Origin: Bretschneidera sinensis
Taxonomy: Eukaryota; Streptophyta; Magnoliopsida; Brassicales; Akaniaceae
Direction: 5' to 3'
DNA length: 64,000 nt
Assembly: GCA_023935145.1 (NCBI GenBank)
Contig: CM043700.1
Location: 101,398,400 to 101,462,399 of the forward strand
Numbering within the stretch: the first letter of the stretch is position 1; each line of letters starts with the position of its first letter. The position numbers and the translations under genes are program-made. Below the pieces are notes generated by a model. The model saw only the letters and a program-made list of their open reading frames with translations. It was not told the origin of the DNA and made no database searches. Positions 53,020 to 62,524 of the stretch are shown in pieces.

Positions 53020-53500
53020 CACTACCAAAAAAAATGTAATATACTAACGGAGGGCTGTACTGACGGATTTAAAATTCGTAAGTATTGACAAGCTATACTG
53101 AAGGATTTTAAATCTATCAATATAAACTTGACGTATACTGACGAATTAAATATTTCGTCACAACAAATCATGTCTATACTGACAGATTTACAATTCTGTC
53201 ACTATAGCTCACATTTATGTTGACAAATTAAAAAATTCGTCACTACAGGTCATGTCTATACTAACAGATTTACAATTACATCACAATAGCTCATGTCTAT
53301 GCTAACAGATTTATAATTCCGTCACTATAGGTCATGTCTCTACTAACAGATTTACAATTCTGTCACTATAGATCATGTCTATATTAACGGATTAAAAAAT
53401 TTATCACTACAGATCATGTATATACTGACGAATTTACAATTTCGTTACTATAGATCACGTCTATACTGACGAATATAAAAATCCGTAAATACGAACCAAT
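53020..53500 (+). mobile_element. One end of a CACTA-like (En/Spm) DNA transposon
   Basis: The sequence cactaccaaaaaaaatgt begins with the CACTA terminus and its A-rich continuation, followed directly by a subterminal array of palindromic units, the usual layout of plant CACTA ends. No transposase sequence and no matching right end (ttggtagtg) are seen in the window, so it is a fragment or its other half lies elsewhere. The three bases before it are acg. Confidence 0.62.
53045..53497 (+). repeat. Subterminal palindromic array, about 10 units of 44-48 bp
   Basis: Units follow the pattern tcatgtctatactgacagat, ttacaattctgtcactata. The core is a dyad (TGACGGATTT / AAATCCGTCA and variants). Periodicity is about 45 bp across the stretch. 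In CACTA elements such repeats are transposase binding sites. Confidence 0.75.
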
Positions 53501-54310
53501 GTAATATAGTAAATATGTTTAATAATTAATAAAAATAAGAATATAATTAAAAATTTATATAATACTAAATATTTAAAAATGATATAACTAATTAATTAGC
53601 TAATATAATATAGTTCAGTGTTTTAATATTATTGTAATACATATATAATCTATAAATAATAATTCTAATATAATTAACTACTATAACATAATAACAAATT
53701 AATAAAAGATAATTAAATGATATAACTAAATATTAATATAAAATGATATGTAAAATATAGTAAATAATAATAATAATTAATGAAAATGAAAATATAAATA
53801 AATGTGACTATATTACTAAATATTTAAAACTAATATAATTAACTAATATATAGTTAAGTACTACAATATTATTATAGTACATACATAATATATAAATAAT
53901 ACTTATAAATACATAAAAATAATTTTTAAATATAAAAAAAATACAAAATAATTCATGCAACTAAAGAACAAATTAATATAATTAAATAATGTAAAAAATA
54001 TTATTAAAAATAATATATAGTATATAAAATACAGTAAATTATACTAATAATTAATAAAATGAAAATGTAATATAATATAATATAATATTTTATAATAGTA
54101 AATATTAGAAAATAATATAATTAACTGATATATATATAGTTAACTAATAAAATATTATTATAGTATATATATAATATAAAAATACATGAAAATGTCATGA
54201 ACATGTTAATTAACCAAACACTATAATCGATCCCAGCTCCAATTTCATCTTTTCCATTATAACAAAAAATACAATAGGATTCCAACAAAACATTGTAATC
54301 GATCCAACTT
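53501..54310. other. Extremely AT-rich stretch, no gene
   Basis: Mostly A/T with repeated taatataatt-type words. No open frame of note on either strand and no transposon signature. It could be the interior of the CACTA-like element or unrelated intergenic DNA. Confidence 0.6.
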
Positions 54311-54316
54311 CAATTT

Positions 54317-54470
54317 AAGGTTTAGGGTTTAGGGTTTATGATTATAAGATTTAGGGTTTTAGGGTTTACAGTTTTAAGGTTTACGATTTTAGGGTTTATG
54401 GTTTAGGGTTTAGGATTTTTAAGGTAATTAGGGTTTCAATTTAGGGTTTCAGTACTTAGGATTTAAGGTT
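54317..54470 (+). repeat. Interstitial degenerate TTTAGGG (telomere-type) repeats
   Basis: About fifteen copies of tttagggt or one-base variants (ttaaggt, tttaggat, ttacgatt), some in perfect tandem (tttagggtttagggttta at 54,321-54,338). The plus strand reads TTTAGGG. Confidence 0.85.
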
Positions 54471-55049
54471 TAATAGTTTTATGGAATTAACATTTCGATA
54501 TAATAATTTTTCAATCCGAACTATCACCGATGGACATGCGTTCGTCAGTTGATTAACTTAATTTTTAATTAAAATCCTTTGAATTTAGAATTGATTTTAT
54601 AATTATTTTATAATTTTAAAAAATATTACATGATTGTTTAAAATAAATAAAAATGGTCGTTTGGATTTTATTTCTTTAGTCATAAAATAATTTTCAATCT
54701 AAAATTGAAAAGTATTTCCTTCAATTCAGTTATGCTATATCATTGCTAATGCTTAAGTTACTTTTTTTCACTAACAAATAAGAGCATCAAATTATTAATC
54801 ATGTGGATTTGTTTAAAATATTTGTTATTTGTTCCTAAATAATTATTTTATGACATAAAAAATGTATTAATTCTAAAAATATTTTATTTTTATATATTTT
54901 AAAAATACCTAGACAATATATTAAATAACACCGAATATTTCAATAACAAATAAGAGCATCAAATTATTTATCATAGTACTTGAAAACTCAAAATATAAAA
55001 TAATTTATAAAATATTTATTTAATAAAATGGATTCTTATTTTTTAACTG
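54471..55049. other. Unassigned AT-rich stretch
   Basis: No gene, LTR or transposon end recognised. The phrase acaaataagagcatcaaattatt occurs at about 54,773-54,797 and again at 54,944-54,967, a short direct repeat of unknown meaning. A cgatggacatgcgttcgtcag segment near 54,527 resembles the subterminal units of the CACTA-like end. Confidence 0.5.
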
Positions 55050-55331
55050 AATAAGATCAGCCCATTTTTTTTGGGCCAAGCCCAAACCACTGACCTAAAC
55101 CCAAATGGTGGCGAAGCCCAAATTGTTTTTCCCCTAACCCTAAAGGGTGTTTAAGCCCCCACTTTCACCATTACAGCCAAATACGTCCTCTCTCTTCGAA
55201 TCTCTCTTCATCTCTGCCTCTCTCTGTCGTTCTAACCCTACCCGCGCCACCATAACCTTTTCTCCCTGAATCGTTCAGCCACCGGCCAACCTCCCAAAGT
55301 CAAACTCTCTTCTTCTTTCTCTACTCGCACG
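55050..55331 (+). promoter_or_regulatory. Candidate plant housekeeping promoter and 5' leader
   Basis: A cluster of site-II-type motifs (TGGGCC at 55,072-55,077; AGCCCA at 55,059, 55,079 and 55,116) lies beside a telo-box-like aaccctaaa (55,136-55,144). A pyrimidine-rich leader follows (ctctctcttcgaatctctct, 55,188-55,207). In plants, site II plus telo-box is typical of ribosomal-protein and other translation or cell-growth genes. GC content rises sharply compared with the flanks. Confidence 0.45.
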
Positions 55332-55377
55332 ATGACATCTCTATCAAAAACACAGATCAAGCAAGGCTCCAAGCAAG
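55332..55377 (+). CDS. Possible first exon of a host gene, cut off by TekI
   Basis: An ATG in a C-rich context (gcacgatga) opens MTSLSKTQIKQGSKQ and is followed by a plausible splice donor, aag|gtatt, at 55,377/55,378. The reading frame beyond the donor meets stops, and an AT-rich intron-like stretch follows. The gene identity is not recognisable from 15 residues. Transcription from the upstream promoter would run into the antisense TekI LTR at 55,610, so any gene is truncated here. It could instead be a gene fragment carried by the CACTA-like element. Confidence 0.28.
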
Positions 55378-55609
55378 GTATTACAAAAATCTATTTTTCT
55401 TACTAGACAATCGGCATCTTTGTTCAAGTCACCTACAAAAACCATATCGGAGATAGCGACAGCAATTGGTAACGGTGATGGTTAAGCTTGCATAGGTTAG
55501 TTTTCAATCTGGATTTAGATTTAGCAAATAATTAAATTAATATTTGGATTTATAGTTACATTGTTAAACTCTGTAAGTATAATTTTATGTTTGTTCGAAA
55601 AAGTGTTAG

Positions 55610-57536
55610 TGTAACAACCCATCCCGGGTTGCCCACCCGCGAGACGATGTCGTCACTTTTCGAAATCCCAGCACGACATATATATGCAACAATATAAAAA
55701 TATCAACTGAATTATCTACATATATAAATCCTCAACCCTCAACAGGGGAGTTACATCATTCATATCTCAACTGAACAGTATATAGAATGTAGTATGCATG
55801 AATATTTACAAATATTTTTTTTTCTTTTCATTAGTCTGACGTTGTGGACCATGTGGCTTACAGATAATGACTCAGTCTGAATATTAGCTCGTCAATCTAT
55901 CTGTCCTGCCTGTTACCTGAAATTATTTAACAATGAGGAGTGAGCTTCACAAGCTCAATGAATTAAATTTATTAGAAGTATTCAATTTGTATAATTAGTC
56001 TTCCAATATTCATTCATTTATATCTCATACAATTTGATAATACCATCCTATTATCACTACTCATATCTTAATCCTCATCCTTTATCAATCTCATTTTCTC
56101 ATATGTTAAATCATCATGGGACTATCAAATCTGTCTCATAATTACTTCGTTATGAGGTTCACAGTATATAATCAATCACTCATATAATTCTCATCATATC
56201 ATATTTACATTTTTTTTTCTCATCGTATTTGTCTCTCTGTGAGACTCACTCATCTATTAATCAATTTATAATCAAGAATAATACTTTACCATCTCAAACA
56301 ATAAAAATCAACATTTAAAGCAAATGCAATGCGTGAATTTAAAGGTTATTATTATTTTGGAACGTCTTCCCACATGTCGACATGTTTAGCTTAGACCGGC
56401 TGTCTTCCCGGTTCTTTTGTTCTTATTTAGACCGGCTACCTTCCCAGTTCTTTTATTCTCATTCAGACTGGTTGCCTTCTAGGTTCTTTTATTTTTATTT
56501 AGACCGGCTGCCTTCCCGATTCTTTTATTTCATTTAGACCGATTGTCTTCCCGGTTTTTTTATTTCATGCATATGCATATGAATAAAAATATAAAAAAAG
56601 ATATACATTCATATATTCAATTTAACTACCCAGCTCTTTATTATTTTATCATATTCATTAAATTATCTCCTCATAGTTCTTATCAAATTATCAATCATTA
56701 TTTCAATAATATTAATTCTCATATAATAAAACTTTAACATATCAATTATTTCTATCATACTCATCAACCACCTTTCATCTATTATCAAATCATAGGTTAA
56801 TAATTAATTCAAATATCATTACTCAATATCTCATATTTATTTCGATTACTAATAGTAAATCTAACTCACCATGTAGCACTTGGAGCTACTCGTGGATCAC
56901 CTCATTATCTTTTCTGCTCTTTTCAGCAATTTCCCCTGATTGCTGATCATCAACACCTGACAAAATATTTATATTAAAATTTCTAATTTATTTTCAGTTC
57001 TTCCATAATTCATACCCTTTAAAAATTCTCACTTTGAATTCAGGGAAATTTCATGTATGCTAAATATCAAAAATAAAATTCACATTATTACCTTTGATTT
57101 TTCTTAGAGCTTTCCTCGACTCTCTTAAAATTTCTCCTGTGAACCTCTTCAAAATTTTATCGTTTCAACATTTCTTTCAGTCCTCAAGTGTTTAAAGAAA
57201 TAGAGTAATTTGAATTAATGATAGAAGAAAAGCAAACAAGATTTGGTAAAACTAATAAAAATAAAGTAAAAGTGTATATATATTTAACCGCCCCACTGTT
57301 TTTATCTTTGTGCTGTGTAACATGCAGCAAGTTTGCATTCTGTTGACAACACCTAGACTCCAGGTGTTTTCACGGGTTGTTTGTTTTTCTTCCTTACCCA
57401 CGCTGTCCACGGGTCCAGTTTTTTTTCAAAAGAATTATTTTATTCAATAATAAATCTTTAATATATATTATTTTAATTTCATAAAATATTTATCAAACTA
57501 TTTCTTTACCCTTACTTTAAGAATACAGGTATTACA
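55610..57536 (-). repeat. 3' LTR of TekI (1,927 bp)
   Basis: Plus-strand ends are TGTAACAACCCATCCCGGG and CAGGTATTACA. It contains the 35-bp array at 56,391-56,564, an agctcaatgaattaaattta block shared with TekJ and a U3 near the right end with cccgtggacagcgtggg (minus). Confidence 0.9.
56391..56564 (-). repeat. 35-bp tandem array in TekI 3' LTR (5 units)
   Basis: Units read ttagaccggctgccttccc then ggttcttttattt(c/t)a, with variants. The 5' LTR has six units (63,306-63,520) and TekJ carries two diverged ones. Confidence 0.85.
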
Positions 57537-57548
57537 ATTCTACCGACC

Positions 57549-59246
57549 TTATAAAAATTTCATCCCCGAAATTTCCTCACCTAATTCATGAAAGAGTTGG
57601 GGGTATTCTTTCCTCATTCTTGCCTCATGCTCCCAAGTACTTTATTTAGCATCTTTGTTCCGCCATAATATTTGAATCAAAGGAATGACTTTATTACGCA
57701 AGACTTGTTCATTTCTATCTAGAATTCTGACTAGTACTTGCATAATGTTCAAATCTTCTTGAAATTCTATAGCCTGATTCAGAATACTATGGGATTCATC
57801 ATGTAAACACTTTCTCAAAAGTGAAACATGAAACATATTATGTAATTGGTTTAATTCTAAAGATAAGTCCAATCTATCTGCTACTGGTCCAACTCTCTCA
57901 ATCACCTCATATGGCCCCACAAATATTGGACTCAATTTTCCTTTCTTTTTAAACCTCAACACACCCTTCCATGGAGATATCTTCAAAAATACCCAATCAT
58001 CAACCTGAAACTCTAGAGGTTGTCTTCTATTATCAGCATATCCTTTATGTATATTTTGTGCTGCTCTAAGGTTCTCTCTAACCAATTTGATCCTCTCAAT
58101 AGTCAAATCTATCATTTCTGGACCAAATATCTTTCTTTCTCCAACTTCTTCCCAACATACTGGATTTCTACACCTTCTACCATATAAAACATTAAATGGT
58201 GCCATCCCAATTTTAGTTTGATACTTATTATTGTATACAAACTCGATCAAAGGTAAATAAGCATCCCAGCTCACTGAGAAACTCAATACACTTGCCCTTA
58301 GCATATCTTCTAGTATTCTGATGATTCTTTTTGCCTACCCATCAGTTTGTGGATGAAAAGTTGTACTAAACTGCAATTGCATACCCATAGCTTCTTGAAA
58401 ACCTCTCCAAAATCTATAGGTAAATCTAGAATCTCTATCTGGTACAATGCTGAAAGATACTCCATGTAATGTCACAAAATCTGCTACATACAATTCAGCC
58501 AACTTTTTAGGACTCCGAGTAGTTTTAATAGGAATGAAATGTGAAGACTTAGAAAGTCTATCCACTATAACCCATACAGTATTATGACCTCTCTTACGGG
58601 GAAAACCATACACAAAATCTATGCTCACATTCTCCCATGGCCATTCGGGTATTGGAAGAGGTTGTAATAAACCTGCTAGATGTCTATTCTCAAATTTCAC
58701 CTGTTGACAAGTCAAACATCTAGAAATATACTCCGCTACATCCTTCTTCATCCCTGACCACCAATAATTTTGTCTCAACCCCTTGTACATCTTATTATTA
58801 CTTGGGTGTATAAAATATATAGAATCATGAGCCTCCCTTAGTATCTCTTTTCTCATCTCCACATCATTGGGAACACAAACTCTATGTCCCAATACCACCA
58901 TACCATCTTCTCTAATTCTAAACTCGGTCAGCTTCCCACTCAATACCTCATGTCTGATCTTCTCTATCCCTTCATCTTTACCCTGCATCCTTAATAAACG
59001 ATCAATAATAGAAGATTGTACCACCATATTTTCCATCAATACTCCTCTATCACTGACACTCAATTGCATCATCATTTTTCTTAATTCTATCATCAAGCTA
59101 GTATTATGACTCCCAATAGCAGCTAATCTCCCTGTTGCCTTTCTACTCAATGTATCAACTACTACATTAGTCTTTCCTAAATGATAATGAAATATACAGT
59201 CATAATCACTAATCAACTCCATCCACCTCTTCTGCCTCAAATTCAA
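57549..59246 (-). pseudogene. Integrase with C-terminal chromodomain (TekI)
   Basis: The zinc domain (EAHDSIYFIHP; RCLTCQQVK) at about 58,710-58,850 is intact. Core: SIDFVYGFPRKRGHNTVWVIVDRLSKSSHF with the first Asp and SIVPDRDSRFTYRFW with the second. The catalytic Glu is lost: after HPQTDG comes a stop, and the AER motif reads AKR (58,315-58,335). The C-terminal region resumes at 58,304 (WDAYLPLIEFVYNN, MAPFNVLYGRRCRNP, GPYEVIERVGPVADRLDL, LHNMFHVSLLRKC). A chromodomain follows, ILDRNEQVLRNKVIPLIQILWRN (57,650-57,720), then a TAA and STWEHEARMRKEYPQLF. Such chromodomains are thought to guide insertion to heterochromatin. Confidence 0.9.
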
Positions 59247-59249
59247 CTC

Positions 59250-59672
59250 TTATTGGGTAGGTAAATGCATCAAACTTTTATGATCAATAAAAATTTCACA
59301 AGTGGCTCTATACAGATGTGGTCTCCAAATCTTCCAAGCAAAAACTATGGCAGTCAATTCTAAATCATGGGTTGGGTAATTCCTCTCATGGTTCTTTAAT
59401 TGCCTAGAAACATAAGCTATAACTCTCCTATGTTGTATCAACACACATCCTAACCCCTGATGTGACGCATCGCTATATACCACAAATCCTTCATCGCCAG
59501 AAAGAAATACTAATACCGGGGTAATAGTCAGTTTTTCTTTCAACAACTGGAAACTCCTCTCAAATTCTTCTAACCACCTAAACTTCACTTCCTTCCTGGT
59601 CAATCTAGTCAATGGTCCAGCAATCATAGAAAACTTTTGGATAAACCTCCTATAATAACCAGCCAACCCCAA
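59250..59672 (-). pseudogene. RNase H region of TekI pol
   Basis: [14 protein letters not shown] opens it, followed by [70 protein letters not shown] and FIDHKSL, the connection and RNase H blocks of gypsy Pol. The catalytic Asp of YSDAS and the Glu of DLELTA are present. A stop separates it from integrase at 59,247-59,249, where Gln-Arg-type sequence (EL*LNLRQKRW) is expected, and a frameshift separates it from reverse transcriptase. Confidence 0.9.
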
Positions 59673-60650
59673 AAAAGCTTCTAATTTCAGTCACATTAAT
59701 GGGTATTTCCCAATTCAACACTACCTTTACTTTCTGTGGGTCAACTGTTATCTCCTCTCCCGACACAACATGCCCCAAGAAAGATATTTCACTCAACCAA
59801 AATTCATACTTAGAGAACTTTGCATATAATTTCCCTCTCCTCAAAATTTCCAACACTATCTTTAAATGTTGCATATGCTCCTCTTCATTCTTGGAATATA
59901 CTAGAATATCATCAATAAATATAATCACAAATCTATCCAAGAATGGTTTAAACACCTTATTCATTAGATCCATAAATGCTATCGGAGCATTAGTCAACCC
60001 AAATGGCATCACAAGGAACTCATGATGGTCATAACATGTCCTAAAAGCAGTCTTAGGCACGTCCCCCTTCTTTATCCTCAATTGATGATAACCCGACTTA
60101 AGTCTATCTTAGTAAACACCCTAACTCCCTGTAACTACTCGAATAAATCATCTATCCTGGGCAAAGTATATCTATTCTTGATGGTAATCTTATTCAACTG
60201 TCTAAAAGCAATATATAACCTCATCGTTCCATCTTTCTTCTTCACAAACAACACAAGGGCTCCTCAAGGCAACATGCTAGGTCGAATAAACTATTTATCT
60301 AGCAACTCCTGAAGCTGAACTTGCAACTTCCTCAACTCAGCTGGTGCCATTCCATAAGGTGCTATAAATATAGGTGTTGATCCTGGAATCACCTCAATGG
60401 AAAACTCAATCTCACTATTGGGAGGCAAACCAAATAACTCCTCAGAGAATACGTCTGAAAAATATTTCACCACCAAGATTTCTTCTAACTTCCTAATCTC
60501 TTTGCTAGAATCCACCACATACACCAAATACCCCTCACAACCCTTCTTCAACCATTTACTAACAGTCAGGGCAGAAATAAGACAGTTTGCAAGTATCTTA
60601 CGTTCTCCCTGAAAATTAAACTCCTCTTGTCTTGGTATCTTAAACACCAC
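59650..60650 (-). pseudogene. Reverse transcriptase of TekI
   Basis: The N-terminal half (60,291-60,650) has DVFSEELFGLPP, IEFSIEVIPGSTPI, PYGMAPAELRKLQ.QLQELLDK. A stop-rich stretch holds the KDG..R.C.DYR block (about 60,180-60,290), and a frame change leads to 59,650-60,081: [21 protein letters not shown], the intact catalytic [13 protein letters not shown] (59,900-59,940), [17 protein letters not shown] and EIRSFFGV. The palm core is therefore intact although the protein is split. Confidence 0.9.
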
Positions 60651-60671
60651 ATTCTTCCTAAAGCAATCTAC

Positions 60672-60959
60672 CTATGCATGATATGCTGATAACCAATTCA
60701 TTCCCAAAATTAAATCGAAATCTATCATATCTAAAGGTAACAAATTAATTTCAAATTCTCTACTAGCCATACTAATCACACAACCCTGATAAATTGTTTT
60801 GTTAATAACCCTATACCCAGTAGGAACCTCAACACCAATAGCATGCATCAAAAGACTAACACTTGTATCAATAGATTTCATATAAAAAATGAATGCAAAA
60901 GAATAGGTTGTACCAGGATCAATTAATAATCTAGCAGGTCTATTAAGACTATATACCAT
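60672..60959 (-). pseudogene. Aspartic protease of TekI
   Basis: The open frame holds RLLIDPGTTYSF, matching the gypsy protease block LIDSGATHSF. The middle residue of the triad is Pro (DPG). Further blocks: GYRVINKTIYQGCVI, INLLPLDMIDFDLILGMNWLSAYHA, where DLILGMNWL is the conserved second half. Length is normal for the domain; no stop inside. Confidence 0.88.
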
Positions 60960-60983
60960 ATTTATAACAACATCAAGAGTGGC

Positions 60984-61355
60984 TTATGCATCCTGTTGGG
61001 TCAACGCATAGACTATGCTGTCTTTGGACTGTAACTGGCTCTCGTGTCCTCTCTCAGCTACTAATCCTCTACCTCTGGCCTGCATACTCCCTGATCCATT
61101 ACATCTCTCCATTTGTCTTCTCCCAACACCTCCAGCATCTATCTCAATAGATTTTCCCACTAGACAATCTACACTAATATGTCCTCCCTCACCGCATACA
61201 AAGCATATCAGAGTAGGATAATTCCGAGACAGATGCCCTACTTGATTACATCTAAAGCAAACTCTTACCTCTCGATCATATATCAGATTACCACTTCTCT
61301 TTGGTGGCATATTTACTCTTCTACCATAACTCCCAGTTCTCATAGCATGTCTCAC
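60984..61355 (-). pseudogene. Nucleocapsid part of TekI gag (zinc knuckles)
   Basis: CFRCNQVGHLSRNY (last Cys changed to Tyr) is followed by a complete CFVCGEGGHISVDC (about 61,155-61,270), so the element has a two-knuckle arrangement with the first damaged. A Gly/Arg-rich tail (SMQARGRGLVAERG) follows. It ends near 60,984 at a stop just before the protease frame. Confidence 0.87.
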
Positions 61356-62437
61356 AAATTTAGGGGTCCTACCGACATTACTTTGAGCTACAAAAGCAAC
61401 AGATCTTGCTTGCCTCTGATTATGTACAATAGTTCCCTATGACAAGGAATGCCCCATCTAGGGTGGTCTCCCACCTTGCATATTCATACTACTACCACCT
61501 CTAGGTCCCTCAAATCTAGACCTCTTCAGCTATTCTCTCCTACCTCTAAAGTCCATCAAATCCTTCTCAATCTATAATGCTTTATCCACTAGTATAACAT
61601 AATTCCTTATACTCATGTAAAAGAGTTTAGATCGAATTTCATAGTGTAACTCATCTAAAAATCGTTTACATTTCCTCTCTTTCATATTCACTGACTCGGG
61701 TAAAAACATCGACAGAGCTTTAAATCTACTATCATACTCTTCTACAAATAAGGTACTCTACCGTAAGTGAATAAAATCTCTCTCCTGCTGTGTTCGAAAT
61801 GTATCTAGAATACATTTTGTAAAGAACTCATCCTTAAGCTTATGCCAAGTTAAGGGTTGTTCTACCTGTGTACTCACCTTGGGCAGAATATCCTCCCACA
61901 ATTGAGAAGCCTCACTTTCCAGCATAAATGAAGTGAAAACAACCTTTTATCTATCTGTCACTGGTAACACTTCAAAATATTTCTCAACATGTCTAATCCA
62001 CTGCTCAACATCCACAGGATTTACAGATCCTCTAAAAGTTTGGGTTTAAACTTAAGAAATCTCACAAAACAATCCCCTTGTATCTCATGTGCAAACACAC
62101 ATTTTCCCTCATAAACCTCTTGTCTCACCATATCATGTTCTATTCTACCTCTTTCCTCTAATCTCCTTTGCAAATTATCAACCCTTTCTTCTGTTGCATT
62201 CATTCTCTCTATCGCACGATCAAGAACTTCTCTCAGCCCATCCCTCCTAATCTCATATTTTCTCCCACCTTTACTAGTACCAGCTGCACTAGCAACTTGT
62301 TCCCTTGTAGGAACCACAAACTCAGCCTCCCCATCTGCTTCAGTTCTTCTAAATATATGGGGTCTACTATGTCCCCTATGATTCAAAACTCTACCTCTAG
62401 CTCTAGCACGTCCACGTGTCATCCTCAGATTCTGCAT
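61356..62437 (-). pseudogene. Gag of TekI, capsid and N-terminus
   Basis: The start MQNLRMTRGRARARGRVLNHRG at 62,437 opens a basic N-terminus, followed by a coiled-coil region (LDRAIERMNATEERVDNLQRRLEE, 62,150-62,215). The Retrotrans_gag capsid region is frameshifted between about 61,540 and 62,020: minus-strand fragments include a W..W.. segment (plus 61,900-61,920) and EFDELLHYEIR-like sequence (plus 61,625-61,660). Confidence 0.82.
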
Positions 62438-62508
62438 TAAAATATAGTTTATTTAAATCTTCCACTTCTATAAGTTCTTATGCAGTCTACATAATCATAA
62501 AACCTAAT

Positions 62509-62520
62509 GCTCTAATACCA
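62509..62520 (-). promoter_or_regulatory. tRNA-iMet-type primer-binding site (TekI)
   Basis: Plus-strand gctctaatacca is the reverse complement of tggtattagagc, one C-to-T change from the iMet site, four bases inside the LTR end at 62,525. Confidence 0.82.
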
Positions 62521-62524
62521 AAAT

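Noticed and set aside
53045..53497. Regular palindromic units as a CRISPR-like array
   Set aside because: Units are contiguous without unique spacers, vary in sequence and lie in a plant genome next to a CACTA terminus.
54317..54470. A true chromosome end
   Set aside because: The repeats are short, degenerate and followed by about 10 kb of other sequence including a gypsy element.
55603..55612. gttagtg as the right-hand CACTA end of the element starting at 53,020
   Set aside because: The final tg belongs to the TekI LTR start, the adjoining bases do not match the left terminus, and the flanking triplets differ.
55699..56564. Possible tRNA or other RNA gene in the TekI LTR near the 35-bp array
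   Set aside because: No cloverleaf-compatible arms or A/B box spacing could be found; the periodicity is that of a simple tandem repeat.
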